Origin: an uncultured Alistipes sp.
GTDB taxonomy: Bacteria > Bacteroidota > Bacteroidia > Bacteroidales > Rikenellaceae
Direction: 5' to 3'
Assembly: GCA_947623305.1 (NCBI GenBank)
Contig: CANQGQ010000007.1
Span: 62,001-126,000 of the forward strand
Length of the DNA stretch: 64,000 bases
The notes beneath the pieces were generated by a model that searched no databases, had not been told where the DNA came from, and saw only the letters and a program-made list of their open reading frames with translations. Positions 8,652 to 18,422 of the stretch are shown here, piece after piece (position 1 is the first letter of the stretch; every line of letters begins with the position of its first letter). Both the position numbers and the translations under genes were made by a program.

Positions 8652-10067
8652 TCATCCGTTGCAGTTTCGTGGGGATGATTCATTATTGTTTTCATTAGAT
8701 TTAGCAGATTTTTCATACATGATTTTCTCGTAATGTCCGGCTTTTGATTTCCGGAGAAGCCTGCTGCGGCATAACTCTTTCAGATAATTCATGACAGTCC
8801 GCTCGCTGACGCACTGTCGTTCCTTTCCAACGGTTATTGCTGTTTTTGTGTCAAAGGTATCAGGCAACATAGACAGCAGCACCTTGGGAGGGTCTTCACA
8901 GGCGTCATTCGCCACGAAAGAACGGATACGCATGTATGATTCCTCAAAATAGTCATTCAGCCTTATGGCAGCTTTCACCGATGATACATCTATAAACTGC
9001 AGGTGACTTTCACCGGACGCATGGCGCAAAACCTGAATTATCAATGCCAGACGGGCTACATGAGCCGGATGTTTCATTTCCCGGCTGTCTACCTCGGCAT
9101 CATCCTCTATCCGGTTGATACGCTCCACCTTCCTGTTCCACCAGGAGAAGAAGTATTCCCTGGCCTCCCTGTCCATAGACAGCACGTGGGGTGTTTTTTC
9201 TTCCGCTTCGGTGTCATAGTCCAACGCAAGGACCTTGTTTAATATGTTCTCCCAACGGACTGCAGCCAAGGATGTCCTTTCCCCATCGTCATCCCAGTTT
9301 TTCCAGGATGACAGTTTGGGGGATTTGGGCATCACGAACAGGATACGGTCAAGCAGCCCGTTTTCCTCGAAACCTTTTTTCAGAAGCTCGTGTACACGCT
9401 TGGTTTGCGTGGTTCCGATGATGTTTATGCATGGATGCTCGATGTGTACAGGAACAGGGGAGTTTACCCTGGTAACATCCAAAGCCCCGCCACTCCATGC
9501 GGTCAGGAGTTGTTCTATGAGCTGCCCGTTCGTGTAACGGTTGGCGGAATTGAACATGCCCATGATCTCGTCTACCAGAATGACCACGCTTCTCGGGTTA
9601 TTGTGGTGGGTCAGTAAAAGCGACTCGGGAGTGAAATCAGAGACTACAGTGCGTTTCAGGACAGGTTTCTTCCCGTTTTCTCCCGCGGCTTTCCATTCCT
9701 CCATTTCTGCCTCGTACACCTTGAAAAGGGCATAGTCACGTTTCCGGATCGGGCGATATGCGGCCTCCAGCGGTGGGGTCTTGCCCAGTCCGGGCCTGCC
9801 TACCAGAATGACGTACAACGCTCCGCTGCTCTGCCAATCTCCTTTGATGCGGATACGGTATGCGCCTCCCAAGGCCGCGGATACAGCCGACAACATGGCC
9901 GTTGCGATAAACTCGATCTTGTAGTTCTCGTATGTGGCCATATCGAGTATGAGAGACTGCACGGCCTGGGGCAGGACCTCCAGCGGGAATCCCGTTCTTT
10001 CAATATCCTCCGCCTCCATGCGGATTCTGTTACACAGTTCAAGCCTGCCGGTTGCCATATCACACAT
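8652..10067 (-). CDS. DUF3987 family ATPase, helicase-like replication protein
   Basis: This 471-residue P-loop protein has Walker A VGRPGLGKT (about residues 88-96), Walker B VVILVDEIMGMF (about 160-171) and a following TTQTKRVHELLKKGF sensor-like segment. This is the layout of DUF3987 proteins, which resemble replicative helicases and DNA-directed primases of mobile elements. The C-terminal 70 residues look like a winged helix (TAITVGKERQCVSERTVMNYL). Its start overlaps the end of the HTH gene by 8 bases, so the two are translationally linked. Another start codon is possible at the internal ATG at residue 4. It probably supports replication of the excised element with the Toprim protein downstream. 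Confidence 0.85.
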   Translation of the reverse strand: MCDMATGRLELCNRIRMEAEDIERTGFPLEVLPQAVQSLILDMATYENYKIEFIATAMLSAVSAALGGAYRIRIKGDWQSSGALYVILVGRPGLGKTPPLEAAYRPIRKRDYALFKVYEAEMEEWKAAGENGKKPVLKRTVVSDFTPESLLLTHHNNPRSVVILVDEIMGMFNSANRYTNGQLIEQLLTAWSGGALDVTRVNSPVPVHIEHPCINIIGTTQTKRVHELLKKGFEENGLLDRILFVMPKSPKLSSWKNWDDDGERTSLAAVRWENILNKVLALDYDTEAEEKTPHVLSMDREAREYFFSWWNRKVERINRIEDDAEVDSREMKHPAHVARLALIIQVLRHASGESHLQFIDVSSVKAAIRLNDYFEESYMRIRSFVANDACEDPPKVLLSMLPDTFDTKTAITVGKERQCVSERTVMNYLKELCRSRLLRKSKAGHYEKIMYEKSAKSNENNNESSPRNCNG

Positions 10068-10422
10068 TTTTTCTCTTGCAATAGGATGTTACACTCTCGG
10101 ACTTGTTGCCTGTCTGTACCCGGCGTACATCAGATTTGGCATACATGTTCTTGTTACCGACCTTGACCGGTACGAGATAGCCTCGTTTCGCCCACAGGTT
10201 GAGCGTGCCCTCGCACACGTTCAGCAACTCACGAACCTGTTTTGTATTGAGATAAGTCTCCTCCGCTTCACGCAGTATCGCGGCTCTCTGTTCTTCCTGT
10301 TGCGCCATGATGGTACGCTGCACGATAGATTCAGCGAACATTTTAAGGTCAGCGGGAGTGACTTCCAGTTTCACGTTCGCTCCCTGCTCGACCAGACTCT
10401 CTATGGTAATCATAAATATCAA
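10060..10422 (-). CDS. Excisionase-like helix-turn-helix protein
   Basis: This small protein (120 residues) carries a MerR/excisionase-type HTH in its C-terminal half: TYLNTKQVRELLNVCEGTLN followed by a wing LVPVKVGNKNMYAKSDVRRV. Such HTH_17 proteins act as directionality factors or regulators in Bacteroidetes integrative elements. The N-terminal 55 residues are helical and charged. The start could also be the internal Met four codons in (10413). The gene overlaps the DUF3987 gene by 8 bases. Confidence 0.8.
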   Translation of the reverse strand: MIFMITIESLVEQGANVKLEVTPADLKMFAESIVQRTIMAQQEEQRAAILREAEETYLNTKQVRELLNVCEGTLNLWAKRGYLVPVKVGNKNMYAKSDVRRVQTGNKSESVTSYCKRKNV

Positions 10423-10634
10423 TTTTGAAGTTTGTGATGACCATCTTCAAAAGTTCCCTGGTGCCCCGCTTCCGATGGCTTATAAAAGAGAAGCACCGCC
10501 AGCCCTCGGGAAAGGATTGACGGTGCAAAACTACACATGAATTAAAAGTAATTGATATATAGTGAGTTGCCTTAAATTGTCATGACAATATAAGTCCGTG
10601 TGACAACGTGAAAAGATTATAATTGGCCTTATTT

Positions 10635-11777
10635 CTATGCAATGGTCATCGTGCCTGTACCTGGGATATTACTGATAGCCTGTGCCAATTTCCAGAACAG
10701 TTCCCGGTTCTCGTCACTCTCTATCAAGGGTGCCATCTGGTCTTTGCCGTCCTTGATAACGTGTTTTGCCGTTCTCAGGAACCCGACCGACTGCCGTATG
10801 GCGCTCTCGCTTTTCAATGACGGCAAATCGGGGAACTGCAATGTCAGCCCCATGCTGTACTCCTTGGCTGTATGCATACCCGCAACCAGATCGAACTCCT
10901 TTAATACATAGAACGGTAATGCCTGATGAATGGCACTTGTATTGACGGAAATAAAGTCGCGGATATGTTGTAATACAACTTCCTTGTTCTCATGATCAAG
11001 ATAATCGGCAAGTGGCCGTTCCTGGATTTTTTTCTTTCCGGCCACGCGTTGTACAACAGATCCCCTGACGCTGTCTTCGGCCCGAGTTGTAATCGTATCC
11101 CTGCTTTCTTCGTCAGTTTCCATGTCAGCCGTGATGGTCTGCAAGGCCCATTCGCCGACATTGCCTTTTTCAATGGCGCTGTTCATGGCAAAATACCTGT
11201 CCCAGTCTGCCCGGGTTCGGAAACCGTTCCTGATGGATACGTTTATTATCTGCTTGACGACAAGGGAACAGCCCAGCCTGTCAGCATTGTCAGCTTTCGG
11301 GTTCTTCATCTGTTTCTCTATCATGGAAACCATCGCCTCGAAGCTCTTTCCGTAATACAGCCAGCTCAACACGAGCGGTGCCGAAAGGGTGACACCCGGC
11401 TTGGAAGATTTGCCGCTAAAAAAGGACTTTATCCTGCCCCACAATGTGACCGGTGAAATGTTGTCGGACAGAGGATTGTTTTCCTCCCTCTGTTTCCTGT
11501 ACAGATCCACGATCTGCCCGGGTACCGCGTTCTCCGCGAACTGCATGCCTATATTTGCAAGGCCATCCGTGCTGTCATCGTTCCAGGACAATTCCCATTC
11601 CCGCCTGATGCCGGGGAGTTGCCTAAATATGGCTTTGCAGATGGCAAGATACTGCCTCTCGTCACCGTTTGTCATCAGGCGCGAGAAGCGGTTGTATTCT
11701 TCACGGTGCGTGTTCTTCCACTGGAGAATATCCTCCTTGAATTGTTCGTATGTCAACTTCTGCTCGTCCATATTCAT
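10635..11777 (-). CDS. Conserved integrative-element protein, unknown function (possibly DUF6043)
   Basis: This 380-residue soluble protein is rich in charged helices and has no catalytic motif that I can see. Proteins with this look (N-terminal EQFKEDILQWKNTHREEYNRF, a central hydrophobic LVLSWLYYGKSFEAMVSMIEKQM) recur beside tandem tyrosine integrases in Bacteroides elements. The DUF6043 label is a recollection and unsure. It sits 46 bases downstream of the second integrase gene on the same strand, and a gap of about 210 bases follows before the HTH gene. A role in excision, regulation or maintenance is possible but unsupported. Confidence 0.6.
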   Translation of the reverse strand: MNMDEQKLTYEQFKEDILQWKNTHREEYNRFSRLMTNGDERQYLAICKAIFRQLPGIRREWELSWNDDSTDGLANIGMQFAENAVPGQIVDLYRKQREENNPLSDNISPVTLWGRIKSFFSGKSSKPGVTLSAPLVLSWLYYGKSFEAMVSMIEKQMKNPKADNADRLGCSLVVKQIINVSIRNGFRTRADWDRYFAMNSAIEKGNVGEWALQTITADMETDEESRDTITTRAEDSVRGSVVQRVAGKKKIQERPLADYLDHENKEVVLQHIRDFISVNTSAIHQALPFYVLKEFDLVAGMHTAKEYSMGLTLQFPDLPSLKSESAIRQSVGFLRTAKHVIKDGKDQMAPLIESDENRELFWKLAQAISNIPGTGTMTIA

Positions 11778-11823
11778 ATTGCATTATGGTGGATATAAAA
11801 GGATAGGTGGAAAAAAGGAACGG

Positions 11824-13155
11824 TCAATCCAGAAGATTTACCAGCTCCTTCTTCATTTCATCGTCTATCTTGCGGTACCGAGCAAAGGCACGGCTACCTT
11901 CAGAGTGTCCGGACATGGAGGCAATCAGGTTCGGGTCCTTGACCTGCTTGTACAGGTTTCCGATGAAGGTCTTCCTCGCCGTGTGGGTGGTGGCCACCTC
12001 GTACAATGGTCTTGCCACATCCTCGCGCGTCTTCGGGTCGAGCACCCTGACCATGCGGTCGATTCCCACGTATTTGAGAATCTCCTTTATTTTCTTGTTG
12101 TAGCCGAAATGCGAGAATCTCGGGAGCAGCGCTTCTTCCAGGTCCTTGTACCTTTCCAGTATATCCAAGGCCTTTTGGTTAAGCGGGACCCGTACCGTGC
12201 CCGCGTGCTCCAGCTTGGTTTTCTGGGGGATGTACTCCACGCAACCGTCCACAATATTCGCCTTGGTCAGCCTGTTCAAGTCACTGACACGGCAACCGAT
12301 CAGGCACTGGAACATGAAGATGTCACGATAGACCGGATAGCTGGCACCCATGCCGCTTAAGTCGGCATAATATACCTTGTCACGTTCTTCAAGTGTCAGG
12401 TAGAATGGGTCACCGTACATGGGCTGCGCGATCTGGTATTGGTCGAAAGGGTTATTTCGTGTAAGGCCACGCTTGATGCACCATTTGATGACGGTGCGTA
12501 CGCGGTACAGGCTTCCCGACATGCTGTTCTCGGAACGTACCTGCTCGACATTGCGGCGGACCTCGTTCTGGTAAAACACGGGATACATGTCAACATACTT
12601 GTGCTCTTCCTGCAGCCAGAATTTGAAATCCCTTATGTCATCTGCCGTGATGGAGTCAATGCAAAGATGGAAGCCTCTCTGGTGCATGACCTCATGGCGG
12701 AAACGCTCGTAACGGAGTACCTTGTTGAGATTGTCAAGATGATGTTTCCGGCTCTCGAACGCGAGTGGGGTCTCGTCAACATATTTTTGTATCTGGTATG
12801 ACAACAGGTATTCCTCTGCCTTGTTGCCGCCCCTTGCATTGATGTTAGGATGATGGTATTCTTCTATCAGCCCCTTGAGCCAGTTTCCGTCAACTCCACG
12901 GCTGTATTCCCTGGTGATCAGGTGGGTAATTTGCTGGATATCCCTGTCGAAAGCGTTCTTCTTCTCTTCCGAGACAAGAGCCACACGTGGTTTGTAGCCT
13001 TGCCTCTCCGGGCTCCAATGGTTCGGGTTGATGGACAGCTCGCTCGCGGCCTTTATGTCCACACCACCGATATCCCGGACACGGAAATAGACCCGGGCAA
13101 GATCCGTCACGTTGTTTTTCGCCGATGTCTTTCTGATAAATGCTGTTACTTTCAT
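11824..13155 (-). CDS. Tyrosine recombinase/integrase (second of a tandem pair)
   Basis: This 443-residue integrase has an N-terminal arm-binding segment, a SAM-like core-binding domain (about 95-215) and a C-terminal catalytic domain. Catalytic residues visible are Arg in GCRVSDLNRLTK, His and Arg in HTARKTFIGNLY, a later His in MSGHSEGS, and the nucleophile Tyr in ARYRKID near the C-terminus. It is clearly a paralogue of the next integrase gene, sharing the PNLIASMSGH block, and is separated from it by 13 bases. Paired integrases of this type drive site-specific integration and excision of Bacteroidetes mobile elements. The catalytic set looks intact. Confidence 0.93.
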   Translation of the reverse strand: MKVTAFIRKTSAKNNVTDLARVYFRVRDIGGVDIKAASELSINPNHWSPERQGYKPRVALVSEEKKNAFDRDIQQITHLITREYSRGVDGNWLKGLIEEYHHPNINARGGNKAEEYLLSYQIQKYVDETPLAFESRKHHLDNLNKVLRYERFRHEVMHQRGFHLCIDSITADDIRDFKFWLQEEHKYVDMYPVFYQNEVRRNVEQVRSENSMSGSLYRVRTVIKWCIKRGLTRNNPFDQYQIAQPMYGDPFYLTLEERDKVYYADLSGMGASYPVYRDIFMFQCLIGCRVSDLNRLTKANIVDGCVEYIPQKTKLEHAGTVRVPLNQKALDILERYKDLEEALLPRFSHFGYNKKIKEILKYVGIDRMVRVLDPKTREDVARPLYEVATTHTARKTFIGNLYKQVKDPNLIASMSGHSEGSRAFARYRKIDDEMKKELVNLLD

Positions 13156-13168
13156 GTATATATCCTCC

Positions 13169-14467
13169 TCAGTTTATCATTTCCACAAGTTTTCGTTTCA
13201 TGTCATCATCTATCGTCCGGTAACGCCGGAAGGCCCTGCTGCCTTCCACGTGGCCTGACATGGAGGCTATCAGGTTGGGATCCGGAACCTGCCGATACAG
13301 GTTGCCTACAAAAGTCTTGCGTGCCGTGTGGCTGCTGGCCACCTCATACAAGGGCTTCTGTACGGTGTTGTAGCCGTGCGTGTCAAGAATGGTCACCATG
13401 CGGTCAATGCCACAATGTTTCAGCAGTTCCCGTATACCCAGATTGTAAGTGTTGATGGGCTTGAAGGGAAGCAGCTTGCCGGTATTCCCGCTATAGCGTT
13501 CCAGTATTCTGACCGCCTTTTCATGCAATGGGACCCTGACGGTTTTCGCCTGGCACTTCTTTGTCTTTTGAGGCATATACTCCAGAAAGCCGTCCTTGAT
13601 GTTCTCCTTTGTCATCCTGTAGAGATCACCGACACGACAACCGACATAGCAGTGGAATACAAATATGTCCCGGATGACAGCCAGTTTCGGGCAGTCGCTC
13701 AGATCCGCGTCGTACAGGACATTCCTCTCTTCCGATGTGAGGTAGAACGGGTCGCCATAGGTCGGCTCCTTGCAGCCATAAACTGCATAGACTTCGTTGT
13801 CGGAATACTTCATTCTCTTGCACCAGTGCAGGAACGTGCAGAAAAGGTTCATGATATTGATGACGGTCGTGTTGGAGAGAGGCTTGGGCTTGTGGTTGAT
13901 GAGCATACGGGGAATATAAAAGTCAGGATACTCCTGGCGGAGCAGGTACTCATTGGCGACGTACTCCCTGAAGTCGTTCATCTGCCCCAGGGTGACAGTT
14001 TCAACGAAGAGCGTGAAATAAGTATCGCCCAATAATTCACGCCGGTACTCGTGATACCTGGTCATCGTTCGCTCGAAACGGACGATGTGCTCCTTGGTTC
14101 TTTCCGCGCCGTCATATTTTTCCAGGTACTCGTGGATGCGGTGGAGCAGGTTCGGGTGATCACGCTCGAAAGCCCGCGCGGGATGTAGGACATCCTCGAT
14201 GACCTGTTTCATCCACTTGCCGTCAGCCTTCTCGGAGAAGGTCTTTTCCGCTCTCTCGATGATGGCGGCGATCTGTTCGGGTACCCGTTTCTGTTCAATG
14301 GCCGTCACGGCAGTCGTTCGCCTGTAACATAAGGTATCGGCATCCCAATACTTGTCATGGACCGCGATGGGGGAAACCACTTTGATGTCCACGTTCTTCT
14401 CCCGTACCCGGAAGCAGATGTTTGAAGTGGTCGCGGAACATTTTTTCAGATAGACGGAAATTTTCAT
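13169..14467 (-). CDS. Tyrosine recombinase/integrase (first of a tandem pair)
   Basis: This is a 432-residue integrase. Its catalytic residues appear in order: Arg in GCRVGDLYRMTKENI, Lys region KTVRVPLHEKA, His-x-x-Arg in HTARKTFVGNLYRQV, His in MSGHVEGSRAF, and Tyr in RRYRTIDDDMK. The N-terminal 90 residues form a beta-rich arm-binding domain starting MKISVYLKKC. It is the outermost gene of the element on this side, so the element end (att site) should lie in the roughly 200 bases before it. Having two similar integrases suggests that they act together or as alternative recombinases; which one is needed cannot be told from sequence. Confidence 0.93.
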   Translation of the reverse strand: MKISVYLKKCSATTSNICFRVREKNVDIKVVSPIAVHDKYWDADTLCYRRTTAVTAIEQKRVPEQIAAIIERAEKTFSEKADGKWMKQVIEDVLHPARAFERDHPNLLHRIHEYLEKYDGAERTKEHIVRFERTMTRYHEYRRELLGDTYFTLFVETVTLGQMNDFREYVANEYLLRQEYPDFYIPRMLINHKPKPLSNTTVINIMNLFCTFLHWCKRMKYSDNEVYAVYGCKEPTYGDPFYLTSEERNVLYDADLSDCPKLAVIRDIFVFHCYVGCRVGDLYRMTKENIKDGFLEYMPQKTKKCQAKTVRVPLHEKAVRILERYSGNTGKLLPFKPINTYNLGIRELLKHCGIDRMVTILDTHGYNTVQKPLYEVASSHTARKTFVGNLYRQVPDPNLIASMSGHVEGSRAFRRYRTIDDDMKRKLVEMIN

Positions 14468-14505
14468 TTGCTATGCCTTTTTGATTTCATGACAAAGGTA
14501 AATAA

Positions 14506-14580
14506 ATTCCCGAATATGTTCCCATATATCCCGAGGAAACTTGCAACGAATTAAGACAAATTAAAAAGTCATTCCCGAAT
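14506..14580. repeat. 10-bp direct repeats near the probable element end
   Basis: ATTCCCGAAT occurs at 14506-14515 and again at 14571-14580, within the AT-rich gap between the integrase gene and the first chromosomal gene. These may be integrase arm-binding sites or mark the attachment core. The other end of the element is outside the window, so the att duplication cannot be tested. Confidence 0.35.
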
Positions 14581-14613
14581 CTGATACCACATAAAGTATT
14601 GAATATTAGAGGT

Positions 14614-14621
14614 TATATTTG
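14614..14621 (+). promoter_or_regulatory. Putative -7 promoter box upstream of the acyltransferase gene
   Basis: TATATTTG matches the Bacteroidetes -7 consensus TANNTTTG. It stands about 125 bases before the acyltransferase ATG and may mark the first chromosomal transcription unit beyond the element. No clear -33 box was found. Confidence 0.35.
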
Positions 14622-14747
14622 CACTTGTTTAGCTCTTTTTTTCATTTTCGGCTTTACTCAACTTTTCGAATATCAGATATTGCAGTTCCACGCTTTCTTT
14701 TTGCAACGAGCCCATGAGGAATTGGTGGGCGCAACAACAATCGACCG

Positions 14748-15902
14748 ATGGATACACCCATCTTATCCAAACCCGAACGAGGCCTGCATTCGCAAGCCTT
14801 GGATCTGCTCCGTTTTCCGCTGGCACTCGTCGTCGTGCTCGTACACACCTTTCCGGGCGAAACAATCCAAGGAAACAGCTGGATTCCACCATTTGACGAA
14901 TACCCTTTTTTTCAAGAATTATTATATTTTATCCGTGCATTTTTAAGCGGACAAAGTGTTCCGATCTACTATTTCATTTCGGGTTACGTCTTTTTTCTCG
15001 GCATCGAACTGACCCGTGCGAAATATCTCCAGAAGCTGAAAAATCGAACCAAAACGCTATTGATTCCCTATCTGATCTGGAACACGGTGGCGATCGCGCT
15101 GCTGTTCGTTACCCATCTGCCCGTATTCCATGCTTTCGTAGAAAACACGGGCCCGTTTCACCCGAATCTGTCCGGATTCCTTTCGGCCTTTTGGAATTAC
15201 GACGATTCTTTGAGGCCCGCAATCGAAAGCGTCAAGGAAGCCAATACCGTCATGAAGTATCCGATTGACATTCCATTGTGGTTTATCCGCGACTTGATGA
15301 TCGTCGTGCTGTGTGCGCCGATATTGTACCGGTTAATCCGAAAGTTTACTTTCTATCCCGTCGTTCTGCTCGGAGGACTCTGGTTCGGTTCGCTGTTCTA
15401 TGAACCGCTGAATTACAACGGTTTTGCAAGCGCTTTCTTTTTCTTCTCCTGGGGCGCCTACATGAGCATCCGCAAAAAAGACATGATCGCCGAATTCGGC
15501 CGTTTTCTCAAACCGTCGATGCTGCTATACCCCTGTTTGGGATTGCTCGGGCTGCTCTTTCTGCATATCCGACCCGATTGGGCCCCCGCCGTCAAACAGG
15601 TGAATATCGTGGTCGGGCTGCTTTTCGCCTACAACCTCGCCGTATGGCTCCTGCAAAAGGGCTGGTGCAAAGTGAACGGATTTTTAGCTGCATCGAGCTT
15701 TTTCATCTACGTTTCACACTCTTTGATTTGCAACAAAATCGCCCGCATCCTTATGAAAATCATCGCTCCCGCATCCGATGTAGGATTCACGGCTGTTTTC
15801 GTTCTGGCATTCTTGCTGACGGTCGGTATGTGCCTGACGGCTTATTGGTTATTGAAACGATTCACGCCCTCGCTTTTACGAATTCTGACCGGCAGAAAAT
15901 AA
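14748..15902 (+). CDS. Acyltransferase family 3 membrane protein
   Basis: This 384-residue integral membrane acyltransferase probably O-acetylates a cell-surface glycan. The N-terminus carries the family signature: LDLLRFPLALVVVLVHTF (residues 18-35) with the catalytic His in the first membrane helix. About ten hydrophobic helices follow, including YYFISGYVFFLGI, LLIPYLIWNTVAIALLF and the RDLMIVVLCAPILYRLI segment. The start was chosen at the ATG giving MDTPILSKP, about 16 residues before the first helix. It stands alone between the mobile element and ybeY. The substrate cannot be told from sequence. Confidence 0.88.
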   Translation: MDTPILSKPERGLHSQALDLLRFPLALVVVLVHTFPGETIQGNSWIPPFDEYPFFQELLYFIRAFLSGQSVPIYYFISGYVFFLGIELTRAKYLQKLKNRTKTLLIPYLIWNTVAIALLFVTHLPVFHAFVENTGPFHPNLSGFLSAFWNYDDSLRPAIESVKEANTVMKYPIDIPLWFIRDLMIVVLCAPILYRLIRKFTFYPVVLLGGLWFGSLFYEPLNYNGFASAFFFFSWGAYMSIRKKDMIAEFGRFLKPSMLLYPCLGLLGLLFLHIRPDWAPAVKQVNIVVGLLFAYNLAVWLLQKGWCKVNGFLAASSFFIYVSHSLICNKIARILMKIIAPASDVGFTAVFVLAFLLTVGMCLTAYWLLKRFTPSLLRILTGRK

Positions 15903-16017
15903 CCGCCTGCACTCACCCAAGACGGCGGAACAGCCCTCGAAAAGCGGCCAAAACGCATCCATCGCATAAATAAAATTCGTACCTTTACAGGCGATTGTAC
16001 GGATTGGTCGCAATGAG

Positions 16018-16455
16018 ATGATACGCTACTACAACGACGACACGAACTACCGCTACCACGACAAACGCCGCACGTCCAACTGGCTGGCCGACGTCGCCGC
16101 AGCCGAGGGGTACCAGCTCGGTGAAATCTGCTATATCTTTTGCTCGGCGAAGCGGCTGCTGGAGATGAATCGCCGATATCTGGGCCACGACTATTATACC
16201 GATGTCATCACGTTCGATTACAGCGACCGCAAGGGCTCGGGGGTAATTTCGGGCGACATCTTCATCGACGTCGAGACCGTCGCCGACAACGCCCGCCAAT
16301 ACGGTGCCACGACGTTGCAAGAGATGCGGCGCGTCATTGTTCACGGCGTGTTGCACCTCTGCGGCCAGAACGACAAAACGCCCCGCACCAATGCGCAGAT
16401 GCACCGCAAAGAGGACAAGTATCTGAAATTCTGGCAAATGACGGAATCCGAATGA
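16018..16455 (+). CDS. ybeY: Endoribonuclease YbeY, 16S rRNA maturation
   Basis: This is the metal-dependent single-strand RNase for 16S rRNA 3' maturation and ribosome quality control. Its 145 residues match the family length. The metal-binding segment HGVLHLCGQND has the first two His of HxxxHxxxxxH, with Asp where the third His stands in E. coli; Bacteroidetes YbeY commonly has a KD or ND here, so this is a lineage variant rather than a defect. The family block YLGHDYYTDVITFDYS is also clear. The stop overlaps the start of mnmG (ATGA), so the two are translationally coupled. A near-consensus -7 box (TACCTTTA) lies just upstream. Confidence 0.95.
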   Translation: MIRYYNDDTNYRYHDKRRTSNWLADVAAAEGYQLGEICYIFCSAKRLLEMNRRYLGHDYYTDVITFDYSDRKGSGVISGDIFIDVETVADNARQYGATTLQEMRRVIVHGVLHLCGQNDKTPRTNAQMHRKEDKYLKFWQMTESE

Positions 16456-18407
16456 CACTCGACTACGATATCATCGTCATCGGCGCCGGTCATGCCGGCT
16501 GCGAAGCGGCGGCGGCGGCGGCACGGCTCGGTTCGCGCACGCTGCTGCTGACTATGGACTTGACGAAAATGGCCGCGATGTCGTGCAATCCGGCCGTCGG
16601 AGGAGTTGCCAAGGGGCAGATTGTCAGAGAGATAGATGCGCTCGGAGGCCAAATGGGCCGGATCACCGACCGCACGACCATCCAGTTCCGGATGCTCAAC
16701 CGCTCGAAAGGAGCCGCCATGTGGAGCCCGCGGGCCCAATGCGACAAGACCCGATTTTCGGAAGAGTGGCGCCGGCTGTTGGAGAACACGCCGAACCTCT
16801 ATCTTTGGCAGGATGCAGCCGTCGAATTGTTGTTCAAGCCCATCGGCGACGGAGCAGGACAAGCCAAAAACGACGTGCCGATTAAGAATCCCGAATCGAC
16901 CGACAAACAAAATACCGCCCAGCGACTTCGCGTCAGCGGCGTACGCACCCGCATGGGGGTCGAATTTTCATGTAAATCGCTGATTCTCACAGCAGGAACA
17001 TTTCTTGAAGGGTTGATGCACTGCGGCGCCTCACACGCCGAAGGCGGGCGGGCAGGCGATGCCGCATCGCACGGATTGACCGCATCGCTTCAAGCCATCG
17101 GATTCGAGGTCGGCCGCATGAAAACCGGCACGCCCGCACGATTGGATGCCCGCACCATCAATTTCGAAGCGCTGGAACCCCAATACGGTGATGAACGGCC
17201 GTCGAAGTTTTCATTTTCTTCCGACACGCAACCGGTCGAAGATCAACTTCCCTGCTTTTCAGTCTACACGACGCCGGAAGTCCACGAAATTCTGCGCAGC
17301 GGATTCGCACTTTCGCCGCTTTTCAACGGAACGATCAAGGGCATCGGGCCCCGCTATTGTCCTTCCATCGAAGATAAACTCCGCACGTTCGCCGACAAAG
17401 AACAGCACCAACTCTTTCTGGAACCCGAAGGGCGATCGACCAATGAATACTACCTGAACGGTTTTTCGTCGTCGCTTCCGTGGGAGGTGCAATGGAAAGC
17501 CCTGCATCGGATGCGCGGGTTGGAAGACGTGCATATTTTCCGCCCGGGCTATGCCATCGAATACGACTATTTTCCGCCGACACAGCTGCATCATTCACTT
17601 GAAACAAAGCACGTTGCCGGTCTGTTTTTCGCCGGTCAGGTCAACGGGACGACCGGTTACGAAGAAGCTGCAGCACAAGGATTGATGGCCGGCATCAATG
17701 CGCACAGGCACACGGTCGGGCAGGCTCCGATCGTTCTGAAACGCGACGAAGCCTATATCGGCGTACTGATCGACGACCTCGTAACGAAAGGGGCCGACGA
17801 GCCCTATCGTATGTTCACCTCGCGGGCCGAGTATCGTATCCTGCTGCGGCAGGATAATGCCGATGCGAGACTTACTCCGTTAGGCTATGAAATCGGATTG
17901 ATTTCCGCCAATAGATATGCCGAATTTTGCAAAAAAAAGTCGCTCGTAGAATCGCTTATTTCCTTCACCCGAGAGCGGAGCATCAAAGCGTCCGAAATCA
18001 ATGACTATTTAAATTCGGTCGGTTCGGACCCGCTCACCCAAGGAAAAAGGCTATTCGAAGTGCTGATGCGCAACAACGTAACCATCGAATCGCTCCGACC
18101 GGTCATTCCGTCGCTGAACCGATTCATCGAAGAACACAGAATCGACAATGAAGTCATCGAAGAAGCCGAAATACGAATCAAATATCGGGGATACATCGAA
18201 CGGGAAAAACTGATCGCCGAGAAATTGCATCGGCTGGAGAACATCTCGATTCCGATGGATTTCGATTATCAGGCAATGCAAGCATTGACCATCGAAGCCC
18301 GCCAGAAACTTTCGCGTATCCGTCCAGCGACCATCGGTCAGGCCTCTCGTATTCCTGGCGTCTCCCCTGCCGATGTCAACGTATTATTAATTAAGTTCGG
18401 GAGGTAG
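16452..18407 (+). CDS. mnmG: tRNA uridine 5-carboxymethylaminomethyl modification enzyme MnmG (GidA)
   Basis: MnmG, with MnmE, makes 5-carboxymethylaminomethyl-uridine at wobble U34 of several tRNAs using FAD, NADH and methylene-THF. The 651-residue protein starts MTLDYDIIVIGAGHAGCEAA, the FAD dinucleotide-binding motif, followed by the conserved SCNPAVGGVAKGQIVREID block. The mid-protein TGYEEAAAQGLMAGINA segment and a helical C-terminal domain that binds MnmE are also present. I chose the ATG overlapping the ybeY stop because the long upstream extension is a ybeY shadow. In many bacteria this gene lies near the replication origin, which fits the parS sites found just after it. Confidence 0.97.
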   Translation: MTLDYDIIVIGAGHAGCEAAAAAARLGSRTLLLTMDLTKMAAMSCNPAVGGVAKGQIVREIDALGGQMGRITDRTTIQFRMLNRSKGAAMWSPRAQCDKTRFSEEWRRLLENTPNLYLWQDAAVELLFKPIGDGAGQAKNDVPIKNPESTDKQNTAQRLRVSGVRTRMGVEFSCKSLILTAGTFLEGLMHCGASHAEGGRAGDAASHGLTASLQAIGFEVGRMKTGTPARLDARTINFEALEPQYGDERPSKFSFSSDTQPVEDQLPCFSVYTTPEVHEILRSGFALSPLFNGTIKGIGPRYCPSIEDKLRTFADKEQHQLFLEPEGRSTNEYYLNGFSSSLPWEVQWKALHRMRGLEDVHIFRPGYAIEYDYFPPTQLHHSLETKHVAGLFFAGQVNGTTGYEEAAAQGLMAGINAHRHTVGQAPIVLKRDEAYIGVLIDDLVTKGADEPYRMFTSRAEYRILLRQDNADARLTPLGYEIGLISANRYAEFCKKKSLVESLISFTRERSIKASEINDYLNSVGSDPLTQGKRLFEVLMRNNVTIESLRPVIPSLNRFIEEHRIDNEVIEEAEIRIKYRGYIEREKLIAEKLHRLENISIPMDFDYQAMQALTIEARQKLSRIRPATIGQASRIPGVSPADVNVLLIKFGR

Positions 18408-18422
18408 CCGACCTTAATCAAC

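Noticed and set aside
14599..14946. 115-codon frame at the element border
   Set aside because: Most of it is an off-frame reading of the acyltransferase start. The acyltransferase frame carries the family signature.
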